This document shows positions 1 through 6,363 of a DNA stretch of 10,362 bases, in pieces (within the stretch, counting starts at the first letter, position 1; each line of letters begins with the position of its first letter). The position numbers and the translations under genes were made by a program. The notes below the pieces were generated by a model, which saw only the letters and a program-made list of their open reading frames with translations, did no database searches and was not told the DNA's origin. The stretch is from a gamma proteobacterium symbiont of Lucinoma myriamae. GTDB taxonomy: Bacteria > Pseudomonadota > Gammaproteobacteria > GRL18. The stretch spans positions 15,178-25,539 of the forward strand of contig JAHXIM010000527.1 in the NCBI GenBank assembly GCA_025655635.1, read 5' to 3'.

Positions 1-875
1 GTATGTCTGGTATGCAGGGCATGGGTGGTATGTCTGGTATGCAGGGCATGGGTGGTATGTCTGGTATGCAGGGCATGGGTGGTATGTCTGGCATGAGCGG
101 TATGGCCGGCATGAATGGCTACTTTAAGATCACTCCTCAAGGACAAATCTTCTTTTACCCAGCAACCGGCATGAGCGGTATGTCTGGTATGGGCGGTATG
201 TCTGGTATGGGCGGCATGAGCGGTATGTCTGGTATGGGCGGCATGAGCGGTATGTCTGGCATGAGCGGTATGTCTGGTATGGGCGGCATGAGCGGTATGG
301 GCGGTATGTCTGGTATGGGCGGCATGAGCGGTATGTCTGGTATGGGCGGCATGAGCGGTATGTCTGGTATGGGCGGTATGTCTGGTATGGGCGGCATGAG
401 CGGTATGTCTGGTATGGGCGGCATGAGCGGTATGTCTGGCATGAACGGTATGTCTGGCATGGGCGGTCAATGGGTATGGCGTCCTGCTAGAATGCGTGGT
501 ATGTCTGGAATGGGCGGTATGTCTGGAATGAACGGCATGGGCGGTATGTCTGGAATGAACGGCATGGGCGGTATGTCTGGAATGAACGGCATGGGCGGTA
601 TGTCTGGAATGAGCGGTATGTCTGGAATGGGCGGCATGAGTGGAATGGGCGGCATGAGTGGAATGGGCGGTATGTCTGGCATGAGTGGAATGTCTGGCAT
701 GAGCGGCTACTTCAAGATTACTCCTCAAGGACAAATCTTCTTCTACCCAGCAACCGGTATGAGCGGAATGTCTGGAATGGGCGGTATGTCTGGTATGCAG
801 GGCATGGGTGGTATGTCTGGTATGCAGGGAATGAACGGAATGGGTGGAATGAGCGGTATGTCTGCCTGGAAATAG
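1..875 (+). CDS. Gly-Met-X tandem-repeat protein, 5' end cut by window edge
   Basis: The frame is open from the first base to TAG at 873-875. About 290 residues are visible, and the true start is probably upstream because the first two bases fit the end of a GGT codon of the same repeat. Numbering from the ATG at 3, residues 1-39, 57-155, 164-235 and 253-285 are 81 uninterrupted M-X-G triplets (X = Ser, Gly, Gln or Asn; one Ala and one Arg). They are broken by YFKITPQGQIFFYPATG at 40-56 and again at 236-252, and by QWVWRPAR at 156-163; the protein ends MSAWK. There is no Cys and almost no charge outside the breaks. Gly at every third position recalls collagen-like or polyglycine-II structures, and the Met density could bind Cu(I) or a hydrophobic surface such as elemental sulfur; all of that is inference. 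No family is recognised. A sulfur-globule envelope or other structural role is possible but unproven. A signal peptide, if any, lies outside the window. Confidence 0.8.
   Translation, partial: MSGMQGMGGMSGMQGMGGMSGMQGMGGMSGMSGMAGMNGYFKITPQGQIFFYPATGMSGMSGMGGMSGMGGMSGMSGMGGMSGMSGMSGMSGMGGMSGMGGMSGMGGMSGMSGMGGMSGMSGMGGMSGMGGMSGMSGMGGMSGMSGMNGMSGMGGQWVWRPARMRGMSGMGGMSGMNGMGGMSGMNGMGGMSGMNGMGGMSGMSGMSGMGGMSGMGGMSGMGGMSGMSGMSGMSGYFKITPQGQIFFYPATGMSGMSGMGGMSGMQGMGGMSGMQGMNGMGGMSGMSAWK
120..170 (+). repeat. Aromatic cassette copy 1 (YFKITPQGQIFFYPATG)
   Basis: This 51-bp in-frame cassette interrupts the M-X-G array. It is repeated at 708-758 with four base differences, all silent (TTT/TTC twice, ATC/ATT, GGC/GGT). 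It is rich in aromatic residues and predicted beta-prone, so it may be a short folded or adhesive element between flexible triplet stretches; that role is inference. Confidence 0.9.
167..264 (+). repeat. 98-bp perfect direct repeat, second copy at 347-444
   Basis: By direct reading, bases 167-264 and 347-444 are identical (98 bp, offset 180 bp). The match ends where AGC at 264-266 becomes AAC at 444-446. This points to a segmental duplication of about 180 bp inside the repeat gene, on top of the 27-bp periodicity. Confidence 0.85.
708..758 (+). repeat. Aromatic cassette copy 2 (YFKITPQGQIFFYPATG)
   Basis: The encoded 17-residue peptide is identical to the copy at 120-170. The DNA differs at four third-codon positions only. 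It sits between the third and fourth M-X-G blocks. Confidence 0.9.
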
Positions 876-968
876 GAAGTTTAATTAATTACTCTGCCCA
901 CAGTTAGCTTCCCTGCAAGAAACAGGAGGGAGGCAAACTAAATAAATGGGTTGATTAATAAGTCTTCC

Positions 969-994
969 AATGGCGCAGGGATGCGCCATTTTTT
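969..994 (+). terminator. Rho-independent terminator after the repeat gene
   Basis: A perfect 9-bp stem, AATGGCGCA / TGCGCCATT, with a GGGA loop (969-990) is followed by TTTT. It ends transcription of the Gly-Met-X gene about 95 bp past its stop and separates it from the redox operon. Confidence 0.85.
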
Positions 995-1065
995 ACCTAA
1001 TTATTAAGTAATCATTCATCTTATTTACTGTTAATGATGAAACAGAAGCCTGAGGTCAAAATAAA

Positions 1066-1860
1066 ATGAAAAGATATTGTCTATTCCTGACACTACTCCT
1101 GTTGTCAATGAGTGCTATGACTCTTTGGGCAGCCCAAAAAACAGGAGAAATCAATTACGATCAAGCGCGTTGGGATCCACTCCACTTTCAGCCAGCCATT
1201 GCAACGGCAACTAATGAGCAATGTTTGAACTGTCATCAGGAAGTACTTAAACGTGAAGTATTAGTAAAATCACCTGCAGGTGTTGTGGCGGTTAATTCAT
1301 TGGCCTGGTATCAAACACTGTCCACTTATGAAGGCCCGCAAAAAACATTCCACCAGCGCCACCTCACTGAAAATCTTGCAAAAAAACTGATGAACATGAA
1401 ATGCAATACCTGTCATCAGGGTAACGATCCTCGAGAACAAGCAGTCATACCTCCAGATCATGAACAGACACAATACACTCTACGCAAACAAGTTAACCCT
1501 GAAATCTGTCTTATGTGTCACGGTGATTTCCCGGATTATAAGGTAATGGGATTACCCTCTGAGTGGAATACTTCAGGCGCTATTTTTCAGAACAATTGTT
1601 TATTATGCCATGCCGGTATTCGCAGCAATCGACATCAGGTCAATTATCTCAACGCCGAAGCCATTGAAACCGCTGGTAAAGAAAATTCCGATGTTTGCTT
1701 TGGTTGTCATGGCGGACGTCAATGGTATCGAATCTCATATCCCTATGCACGACATTCATGGCCTGGAATTGCCAAAGAAGTGCCTGAATGGGCTAAAGAT
1801 CGCCCTACGGAATCCAACCCAAGATTCAGAATAACTAATCAAAAAACTGCCAATAAATAA
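1066..1860 (+). CDS. Periplasmic pentahaem cytochrome c
   Basis: The 264-residue product has a Sec-type signal peptide: charged MKR, a hydrophobic core from about residue 5 to 20, and probable cleavage near Ala22-Ala23. Five CXXCH haem c motifs are at C53 (CLNCH), C113 (CNTCH), C148 (CLMCH), C178 (CLLCH) and C211 (CFGCH). Further histidines, for example in FHQRHL (about 95-99) and RHQVNY (190), may be distal ligands for bis-His haems. The start is set by GAGGT at 1052-1056, 9 nt before ATG. It is the first gene of the operon, 27 bp ahead of the molybdoenzyme, so it is the likely electron partner in the periplasm, comparable in role (not shown homologous) to DmsE- or NrfB-type multihaem carriers. 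There is no membrane anchor beyond the signal peptide. The direction of electron flow is unknown. Confidence 0.9.
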   Translation: MKRYCLFLTLLLLSMSAMTLWAAQKTGEINYDQARWDPLHFQPAIATATNEQCLNCHQEVLKREVLVKSPAGVVAVNSLAWYQTLSTYEGPQKTFHQRHLTENLAKKLMNMKCNTCHQGNDPREQAVIPPDHEQTQYTLRKQVNPEICLMCHGDFPDYKVMGLPSEWNTSGAIFQNNCLLCHAGIRSNRHQVNYLNAEAIETAGKENSDVCFGCHGGRQWYRISYPYARHSWPGIAKEVPEWAKDRPTESNPRFRITNQKTANK

Positions 1861-1887
1861 TTATTCTGGCCCAAAGGAGAACAAAGT

Positions 1888-4464
1888 ATGAGCAGTAATG
1901 AAAGTTTAAATAAACTTCAACAACGTTTAAATTTATCCAGACGTTCCTTTCTTAAAGGTACAGCAACTGGAGCCGGTGCTCTTGCCGCAGGCGGACTTAC
2001 TGAGATGAAATACGGCAAAGAGGCACAGGCCTTTGCCTATGAGCCTTATCCTAAAGACAATGAATTAGATACCGTGGTCACCAGTTGTGCACACAACTGT
2101 GGTTCACGCCATATGTTAGTTGCCCATAAATGGAAAGACGTTATTGTCAGATTATCTACCGATGACGGCAGCTATCAGAAAAATGGTCACTTTGGCAAAG
2201 ATACCATGGAAGAGCCTCAGTTACGCGCCTGTTTACGTGGCCGTTCCTATAGACAACGTATCTATTCTGCTGAACGCCTGCTCTACCCTATGCTGCGTGT
2301 TGGTGAACGTGGTGAAGGTAAATTTAAACGGGTTTCCTGGGATGAAGCATTAAATTTTGTGGTCAAAAAAATGAACCACATTAAATCCACTTATGGACCA
2401 ACAGCAATACTTGATCAAAGTTATGCCGGAGCATCCTACGGAGTATTACACAAGTCTGATCAAATTGAAGGCTTGCTGGGTCGCTTCCTGGGAATGTTCG
2501 GCTGTCGCACTAACTCATGGTCTGTCCCCTCTTATGAGGCAACCACTGCCAGTTCGAAATGGACCTATGGCACCATTCAGGACGGCAGCGAGGATGATAC
2601 GTTTGCTGAATCCAAATTAATGATCATGTGGGGCTGGAATCCCGCTTATACCTTTCATGGTGGCAACACCGTTATGTATATGCGTATGGCCAAACAACGC
2701 GGCTGTAAGTTTGTTCTCATCGATCCTCAATACACTGATTCTGCGGCTGTTTATGATGCCTGGTGGATCCCCATCAAACCCAATACTGATGCCGCTATGA
2801 TGGCGGGAATGGCTCATTATATCTTTTCTAATAATCTCCAGGATCAGGCCTTTATTGATAAATTTGTACAAGGTATGGATGCCGGAACAATGCCGGGCTG
2901 GGGTAAAAATTCAGCCAATGGTCAGGAAAACTTTAAAGATTATATTTTAGGTACCTATGATGGTCAGCCTAAAACACCAGAATGGGCGTCCAAAATCTGC
3001 GGTGTTCCGGCAAAAGATATTATAAAACTGGCAGACATGTATGCCACCACCAAGCCCGCAGCCCTTAAAGCATCATGGGGACCCGGACGAAATGCTTATG
3101 GTGAACAATACAGTCGCATGGCTGCCGCTTTGCAGTCCATGACCGGAAATATTGGTATCATTGGTGGTTGTGCAGAAGGTGTCGGCAAGGGCTGGCATGC
3201 TGAGGCGGTGGCCTACCCCTATGATCAATATGCCAATATCTGGTTCCAGGCAATCAAATCGGATCGCTGGGCACATTGCGTACTCAATTATCCCAATGTC
3301 AAACGCGAAGAAGTGGGGCTCTGGCCCCGACAGGATGCAACCGATGGACAGATACCCAATATCAAGGCTATTTTCTGGCAGGGTTCAGACTGGCTCAATC
3401 AATTAACCAATATCAACAAAGATCTGGCCGCAATCAAAATGCTGGAACTGGTCGTCTGTATGGATTCAACCATCACACCATCCGGAATATGGGCTGATGT
3501 GCTATTGCCTGTTTCGACCCATTTTGAGCGTCATGATACCGCTCTGCCCTGGTATAAGGGTCATTATTATATTCACCGTCCCAAGGTCATTGAACCTATG
3601 GGTGAATCTAAAACTGATATACAGATCTTCACTGAACTGGCCTATCGTATTGGCGGCGACGTCTTCGGTAAAGCCTATAACCCCAAGGCCAGCCGAGGCT
3701 ATTTTAATAATAATGATGCGGTTGATGAGGCTTATTTACGTGAATGGTGGGAAACCAAAGTGATGGCTCACCAGCATATTGAAATGACATGGAATGAGTT
3801 CAAACAACACGGTGTTTACAAAGTCAAAATGGATAAACCACTGGTCGGTTTCCGGGATCAGATTGAAAAAGGCATACCCTTTGAAACCGCTTCCGGAAAA
3901 ATAGAAATCCTCAGTTCAGAACTGGCGAATATTGCTGACTGGAAAAAAACCAAATATGGTTATCATATTCCTTCCATTCCAAAATGGATTGAACCCTGGG
4001 AATCTTTAAATTCGCCTAAAACGAAAGATTTTCCCTTCCACCTTATTTCGCCTCATCCACGCTGGCGTACGCATTCAATTTTTAATAATTGTTCATGGTT
4101 ACGTGAGACCTACGAACAGGAAGTGACTGTTAACGCCTCAGATGCTAAACGCTTAGGGCTGAAAAATGGTGATACTGTTGAAGTATGGAATGATCGCGGC
4201 AAGGTCGTTGTACCTGTCTATGTCACGGAGCGCTGTATGCCGGGAGTATTAGTACTGCATGAAGGTGTATGGATGGATCTGGATGAAAATGGCGTAGATC
4301 GTTCAGGTAACCCTGACTTTTTGACACTGGATGAACCCAGCCCTGCAGGCAGTTTTGCCTACAATACCGTGTTGTGTAATATACAGAAAACCAAACTGGC
4401 TCATCGTCCCGGATGGGATCAATTGTCCACCTCCCGCGCTCACGTTTTCCGTCGCGATTATTAA
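1888..4464 (+). CDS. Dms-type molybdopterin oxidoreductase catalytic subunit (Tat-exported)
   Basis: The product is an 858-residue bis-MGD molybdoenzyme close in layout to E. coli DmsA. The Tat signal has SRRSFLKG at residues 17-24, a mild hydrophobic stretch, and probable cleavage near 47-50 (AQAFA). An FeS motif follows: C67-x3-C71-x3-H75, then C115 in LRACLRGRS; the third ligand is His where DmsA has Cys. DmsA-like blocks include RVGERGEGKFKRVSWDEAL (137-155), IDPQYTDSAAVYD (278-290) and the C-terminal dinucleotide-binding domain (about 715-835) with WNDRGK. By hand alignment with DmsA, Ser215 in VPSYEAT is the probable Mo ligand. AAAGGAG at 1873-1879 sets the start. It is followed by B-subunit and chaperone genes. 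Substrate is unknown: S- or N-oxide reduction or an oxidative reaction are both possible. Selenate, chlorate, nitrate and DMS dehydrogenase families were considered but match less well from memory. Confidence 0.9.
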   Translation: MSSNESLNKLQQRLNLSRRSFLKGTATGAGALAAGGLTEMKYGKEAQAFAYEPYPKDNELDTVVTSCAHNCGSRHMLVAHKWKDVIVRLSTDDGSYQKNGHFGKDTMEEPQLRACLRGRSYRQRIYSAERLLYPMLRVGERGEGKFKRVSWDEALNFVVKKMNHIKSTYGPTAILDQSYAGASYGVLHKSDQIEGLLGRFLGMFGCRTNSWSVPSYEATTASSKWTYGTIQDGSEDDTFAESKLMIMWGWNPAYTFHGGNTVMYMRMAKQRGCKFVLIDPQYTDSAAVYDAWWIPIKPNTDAAMMAGMAHYIFSNNLQDQAFIDKFVQGMDAGTMPGWGKNSANGQENFKDYILGTYDGQPKTPEWASKICGVPAKDIIKLADMYATTKPAALKASWGPGRNAYGEQYSRMAAALQSMTGNIGIIGGCAEGVGKGWHAEAVAYPYDQYANIWFQAIKSDRWAHCVLNYPNVKREEVGLWPRQDATDGQIPNIKAIFWQGSDWLNQLTNINKDLAAIKMLELVVCMDSTITPSGIWADVLLPVSTHFERHDTALPWYKGHYYIHRPKVIEPMGESKTDIQIFTELAYRIGGDVFGKAYNPKASRGYFNNNDAVDEAYLREWWETKVMAHQHIEMTWNEFKQHGVYKVKMDKPLVGFRDQIEKGIPFETASGKIEILSSELANIADWKKTKYGYHIPSIPKWIEPWESLNSPKTKDFPFHLISPHPRWRTHSIFNNCSWLRETYEQEVTVNASDAKRLGLKNGDTVEVWNDRGKVVVPVYVTERCMPGVLVLHEGVWMDLDENGVDRSGNPDFLTLDEPSPAGSFAYNTVLCNIQKTKLAHRPGWDQLSTSRAHVFRRDY

Positions 4465-4473
4465 TCAGACTTG

Positions 4474-4478
4474 AAGGA
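4474..4478 (+). promoter_or_regulatory. Ribosome binding site deciding the B-subunit start
   Basis: AAGGA ends 7 nt before ATG at 4486. This supports ATG 4486 over the in-frame TTG at 4471, which lies upstream of this site. Confidence 0.8.
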
Positions 4479-4485
4479 ACAAAAC

Positions 4486-5151
4486 ATGTCAACGAAGAAA
4501 GATGTCAAGAAAATCCGGGAAGCGGTTAAGCGCCATAAGCGTGAAACGTATATTCCCGTTCAACCCGATATGCAAATGGGTTTTGTGCACCATAATGTGG
4601 ACTGTATCGGCTGTCGAGCCTGTGAAATTGCTTGTAAAGATAAAAATGGACTAGCTCCGGGACCACGCTTTCGTCGAGTTCAATATATCGAAGGCGGAAC
4701 CTATCCTGATGTATTTGCTTACAAGGTCAATATGTCCTGTAACCATTGTGCTGAACCAGCCTGTTTACCGACCTGTCCCACCGGCGCAATCTTTAAACGT
4801 AAGAAAGATGGTATTGTTGATATTGACTCTACCCTATGTATAGGCTGTCGTCGCTGTGAAGCCGCCTGCCCTTATGGTGCCCCACAATATGATCCCTCAG
4901 AAATTATTGTTAAAAAATGTAATATGTGTGTCGATGAAATCGATGCCGGTCGTAAGCCCTATTGTGTGATGGCTTGTATGATGCGGGTATTGGATATCGG
5001 CCCTATTGAAAAAATATGGGACAGCAGTTTACAGACTGTCGCATTAGGTGCGTCAGACAAAGTGTCACGTCAGGTTAAAAACATGGCTAATATTGAACTC
5101 ACAAAACCTTCAATAGGATTTGTTGCCCATAGTAAAGGAAAATTAAAATGA
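4486..5151 (+). CDS. DmsB-like four-cluster 4Fe-4S electron-transfer subunit
   Basis: The 221-residue product has the full set of four cubane-cluster motifs of the DmsB/NarH-type family: C40-x2-C43-x2-C46-x3-C50; C85-x2-C88-x4-C93-x3-C97; C118-x2-C121-x2-C124-x3-C128; and C145-x2-C148-x11-C160-x3-C164. All sixteen cysteines are present. It has no signal peptide or membrane segment of its own, so it probably folds with the catalytic subunit and leaves with it through Tat, as DmsB does. The N-terminus is very basic (about residues 4-20). It starts 21 bp after the catalytic gene and overlaps the chaperone gene by 4 bp (ATGA at 5148-5151), which suggests translational coupling. Expected role: move electrons between the molybdenum subunit and the haem proteins. 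Confidence 0.92.
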   Translation: MSTKKDVKKIREAVKRHKRETYIPVQPDMQMGFVHHNVDCIGCRACEIACKDKNGLAPGPRFRRVQYIEGGTYPDVFAYKVNMSCNHCAEPACLPTCPTGAIFKRKKDGIVDIDSTLCIGCRRCEAACPYGAPQYDPSEIIVKKCNMCVDEIDAGRKPYCVMACMMRVLDIGPIEKIWDSSLQTVALGASDKVSRQVKNMANIELTKPSIGFVAHSKGKLK

Positions 5152-5921
5152 GTTATGGATCATTAGCCAATTATGATATTGATGATTTTTTAAGTACCTT
5201 TCGAACTCGTGTCGCAGAAGATCTTAAGATCATGGCTTCTTTGCATGACAAAGAGCCTGATCAGACACAAATTGATGAACTTAAAAAAATTGATTTTCCA
5301 TTCTGTCTGACCATATTACCTGACTCTGGACCGGGTGCAGAGGCTATGGCTCTGTTTCAGCAATCCTTAGCGGAATTCTCTAAGACTATTGATAGAGAGA
5401 CACTTGATAATCTTGCTGCAGATTATGCCGCTATCTACTTAAACCATAATCTATCGGCTTCTCCAGAAGAATCAGTCTGGATTGATGAAGATAGTCTGGT
5501 TTGTCAGGACACCATGTTTCAGGTACGCGGCTGGTATGAAAAATACGGTCTTGGAATTCCAGACTGGCGCTTGCGACCCGATGATCACTTAGTCTATGAA
5601 TTGCAGTTCCTGGCCTGGATTTTAGATCAGGATGAACAGCCTGAAACCCTTGAGCAGCTGGCCATATTTATGGATGAACATTTATTACGCTGGCTGGGTA
5701 ATTTTGGGGAACGCGTATTAACTCGCTGTGATACACAATATTTTGCCGGTCTGGCAGCCTTAACTGCCGCTTATTGTGAAGAATTGCGTGACATTATTGC
5801 AGAAATTCTCGGACAAGCTCGTCCCAGCAGAGAAGAAATTGATGACCGCATGAAACCCGGACAGGTAAAACCTGAAGAAATGCCCGTTCAATTTGTTCCG
5901 GGCATGGGCCCGGCTATATAG
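5148..5921 (+). CDS. TorD/DmsD-family molybdoenzyme chaperone
   Basis: The 257-residue product has TorD-family signatures: a helical N-terminus, ASPEESVWIDEDSLVCQDTMFQVRGWY at about 104-130 (quoted here only to locate it: S105, E108, W111, F124, W129), and PDDHLVYELQFL at 144-155, which corresponds to the conserved DH motif of the family. Such proteins bind the Tat signal of their cognate molybdoenzyme, hold it until the cofactor and FeS cluster are inserted, and stay in the cytoplasm. The cognate partner is almost surely the catalytic subunit two genes upstream. ATG overlaps the stop of the ferredoxin gene, with AAAGGA about 9 nt ahead. The polar, proline-rich tail after about residue 224 is longer than in short TorD proteins. 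Confidence 0.9.
   Translation: MSYGSLANYDIDDFLSTFRTRVAEDLKIMASLHDKEPDQTQIDELKKIDFPFCLTILPDSGPGAEAMALFQQSLAEFSKTIDRETLDNLAADYAAIYLNHNLSASPEESVWIDEDSLVCQDTMFQVRGWYEKYGLGIPDWRLRPDDHLVYELQFLAWILDQDEQPETLEQLAIFMDEHLLRWLGNFGERVLTRCDTQYFAGLAALTAAYCEELRDIIAEILGQARPSREEIDDRMKPGQVKPEEMPVQFVPGMGPAI
5898..5913 (+). other. GC-rich stem-loop at the end of the chaperone gene
   Basis: CCGGGC-ATGG-GCCCGG forms a perfect 6-bp stem with a 4-nt loop, ending 5 nt before the chaperone stop codon. No T-run follows, so it is not a clear terminator. It could act as an mRNA stability or processing element between the enzyme-maturation genes and the cytochrome gene, or be chance coding sequence. Confidence 0.35.
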
Positions 5922-5946
5922 TTCTCTTAATTTAAAAGGATAGTTT

Positions 5947-6336
5947 ATGAAAATATTGAAAAAAAGCTTGTTAACAATCATACCATTTACACTTGCAGCG
6001 GTATTCGCAAGCACACCTGTTTTTGCAGGTGATAGTACCGCGGGTAAAGCAGTTTATGATGGTAAAGGTGCTTGTGCCGCCTGTCATGGTGCGACGGGTG
6101 CTGGTGATGGTGTTGCTGCAGCGGCTTTAACGCCCAAACCTGCTAGTTTTGTCACAGCAAGTTTTCGCTTTGATACTAATGGTGATGGGCAACCTGGCTC
6201 TGATAGTGATATTGCTGACGTTATCAAGTATGGCGCAGCTAAATATGGTGGAAATGTTTCCATGCCGGGGCGTGCTGATTTAAGCGATGAAGAAGTCAGT
6301 AATCTCGTTGCCTACATTCATGCTATGAAACAATAA
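5947..6336 (+). CDS. Periplasmic monohaem cytochrome c (class I)
   Basis: The 129-residue product has a Sec signal peptide (MKILKK, hydrophobic to about 25, VFA|GD cleavage after 27). One CAACH haem motif is at 43-47, and NVSMPG supplies Met106 as likely sixth ligand, followed by the usual C-terminal helix DEEVSNLVAYIHAM. The mature protein is about 11 kDa, typical of cytochrome c5/c551-like or c-type domains (Cytochrome_CBB3 type). An unusual acidic loop with DTNGDG at 76-81 sits between haem and Met ligand. AAGGA at 5936-5940 is 6 nt before ATG. Placed straight after the A-B-chaperone genes, it occupies the slot that the haem b gamma subunit takes in ser/ddh/clr operons (A-B-D-C order, from memory), so it may be the direct acceptor or donor for the enzyme or a link to the pentahaem protein. 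Confidence 0.9.
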   Translation: MKILKKSLLTIIPFTLAAVFASTPVFAGDSTAGKAVYDGKGACAACHGATGAGDGVAAAALTPKPASFVTASFRFDTNGDGQPGSDSDIADVIKYGAAKYGGNVSMPGRADLSDEEVSNLVAYIHAMKQ

Positions 6337-6363
6337 CACAAAAAAACGGATTCAAGAGCCCAT

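Larger units (their letters stand above)
3..857 (+). repeat. In-frame tandem repeat array (9-bp unit, 27-bp higher-order units)
   Basis: The basic 9-bp unit is ATG-NNN-GGN. It is organised into exact 27-bp units that differ by region: M-S-G-M-Q-G-M-G-G codons three times at 3-83 and once more at 786-812; and M-G-G-M-S-G-M-N-G codons three times at 510-590. The centre uses mixtures of TCT and AGC serine codons. Unit identity at DNA level within each region, with different units between regions, indicates recent slippage or unequal recombination. Confidence 0.95.

Noticed and set aside
155..700. Long open - strand frames of MPDIPLMPPIP-type repeats at 155-460 and 467-700
   Set aside because: They are the antisense reading of the M-X-G codon array, which by its 9-bp period lacks stops. 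No RBS and no independent signal.
3..857. Regular repeats suggestive of a CRISPR array
   Set aside because: No unique spacers between units, the period is 9/27 bp and the whole array is one open reading frame.
902..939. Imperfect hairpin between the repeat gene and its terminator (CCTG/CAGG core)
   Set aside because: Only four clean base pairs, then bulges and G-U pairs. Not strong enough to call an RNA element.
971..984. TGGC...TGC resembling a sigma54 -24/-12 promoter
   Set aside because: The GG-GC spacing is one base short and the sequence is fully explained by the terminator stem.
1011..1041. Short inverted repeats (ATCATT/AATGAT, TTCATC/GATGAA) before the operon
   Set aside because: The arms overlap, are six bases long and AT-rich. 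They could be an operator, but chance is as likely, and I see no clear promoter here either.
4471..4485. TTG at 4471 as start of the DmsB-like gene
   Set aside because: The RBS AAGGA lies downstream of it and is well placed for ATG 4486.
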